NCBI GenBank assembly: GCA_035630195.1
Contig: DASQLD010000546.1
Location: 1-7,340 of the forward strand
DNA length: 7,340 nucleotides
Reading direction: 5' to 3'
Source: DASQDN01 sp035630195
Lineage (GTDB): Bacteria > Acidobacteriota > Terriglobia > Bryobacterales > Bryobacteraceae
The translations under genes and the position numbers were made by a program. The notes beneath the pieces were generated by a model. That model did no database searches. It was not told the origin of the DNA and worked only from the letters and a program-made list of their open reading frames with translations. Every line of letters starts with the position of its first letter. The stretch's first letter is position 1. Positions 6,850 to 7,340 of this stretch are shown here, piece after piece.

Positions 6850-7339
6850 TGAATGAATGCAGACCTGTGGGATCCGTTCGCTCGGGTCGCATTACGATAC
6901 GCCGCACTGCTCTCCAATAAATTGACTCGAACAGTTCTCCGGGAATATAACGGCGTAGACCAAGCACCCACTTGGCCTTGGTTCCTATGACGTAACGCAG
7001 GCGGGGATGCCGCGAGTTCAGAATATGTTCTACTTTCCTGGCCACATCCGCGGTGGTGAAACTGCTTTTCGCCAGCAGCCCGTCAACGAGACTTTCATGA
7101 CGGCGGAACCAGGCGTAATAAGGGCTGGTGGGATCGCCGGCTCGCCGGCTCACGTTGCGATGAATGCCGAAATGCGGCGTGCGGATCAATCCGGGCTCCA
7201 GCAGCGATACCGATACGTTGAATGCGGACATTTCCTGGTGGAGACTCTCCGCCCAACCCTCAATCGCGAATTTGCTAGACGCGTATCCTCCGATGCTCAT
7301 TGACGCCATGCGGCCGCCGACTGAACTGGTTAGAATGAT
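6833..7339 (-). CDS. Short-chain dehydrogenase/reductase (SDR), C-terminal part, 5' end outside the window
   Basis: 168 residues are visible and the frame is open to the right edge. It begins IILTSSVGGRMA, the strand carrying the SDR catalytic Ser; then Y-A-S-S-K at visible residues 19-23 is the YxxxK catalytic pair, followed by FAIEGWAESLHQEM and the strand SLLEPGLIRT (PG motif at 49-50) that lines the cofactor site. The Rossmann TGxxxGxG motif lies beyond the window. A GTG/ATG near 7309 is internal to the conserved core and is not the start. The long basic C-terminal tail (LGLRRYIPGELFESIYWRAV) resembles SDRs that act on lipophilic substrates and may associate with membranes; that is inference. 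It probably uses NAD(P)(H) to oxidise or reduce a hydroxyl/keto group, and is translated just before the methyltransferase in the same operon. Confidence 0.9.
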   Translation of the reverse strand: MILTSSVGGRMASMSIGGYASSKFAIEGWAESLHQEMSAFNVSVSLLEPGLIRTPHFGIHRNVSRRAGDPTSPYYAWFRRHESLVDGLLAKSSFTTADVARKVEHILNSRHPRLRYVIGTKAKWVLGLRRYIPGELFESIYWRAVRRIVMRPERTDPTGLHSFKKKVL

Positions 7340-7340
7340 G

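Noticed and set aside
5787..6971. Longer methyltransferase start giving 394 residues
   Set aside because: The extra 45 residues overlap the conserved SDR frame and have no domain character; the ATG at 6836 has a good ribosome binding site and the ATGA overlap.
7135..7150. Exact tandem duplication of CGCCGGCT
   Set aside because: It lies in the SDR reading frame, which stays open and sensible through it; a chance GC-rich repeat.

Overview
The window looks like a piece of a GC-rich bacterial chromosome. The best guess for its source is an Acidobacteriota (Solibacter/Bryobacter-like) genome or metagenome bin. This rests on the recalled character of the decayed glycoside hydrolase and hypothetical families in the middle, not on any marker gene, so the taxonomic call is only moderately sure. 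No rRNA, tRNA or CRISPR array was seen.

Layout: (1) Positions 1-2904 (+) hold one very long open frame, cut at the left edge. It encodes a multidomain protein of unknown overall function with an N-terminal conserved-looking block, a glycine-zipper hydrophobic segment near residues 102-126, a CxxC pair, a Pro-rich linker and helical region, and a C-terminal papain-like cysteine peptidase fold with Gln/Cys/His/Asp in the expected order. (2) Positions about 2969-5488 are a graveyard of four gene remnants. These are a minus-strand hypothetical gene with a C-terminal winged-helix-like region, broken by many frameshifts and a nonsense codon; the 3' end of a plus-strand gene, perhaps a carbohydrate-active enzyme; immediately after it a frameshifted and truncated GH20-type glycoside hydrolase with a signal peptide; and the N-terminal part of a minus-strand integrase-type transposase. 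(3) Positions 5489-5786 hold no convincing gene. (4) Positions 5787-7340 (-) hold two intact, translationally coupled genes: a short-chain dehydrogenase/reductase (5' end beyond the window) and a class I SAM-dependent methyltransferase overlapping it by an ATGA.

How it fits together: the SDR-methyltransferase pair is a plausible two-step tailoring or lipid/secondary-metabolite module. The large protease-tailed protein is the most interesting intact gene and looks like a self-contained, possibly effector- or processing-type multidomain protein. The middle reads as a recombination scar in which pieces of an ancestral glycan-degradation operon, an uncharacterised DNA-binding-like gene and an insertion sequence were joined and left to decay. 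The decayed stretch separates intact genes on both sides, which argues for real pseudogenisation rather than generally poor sequence quality.
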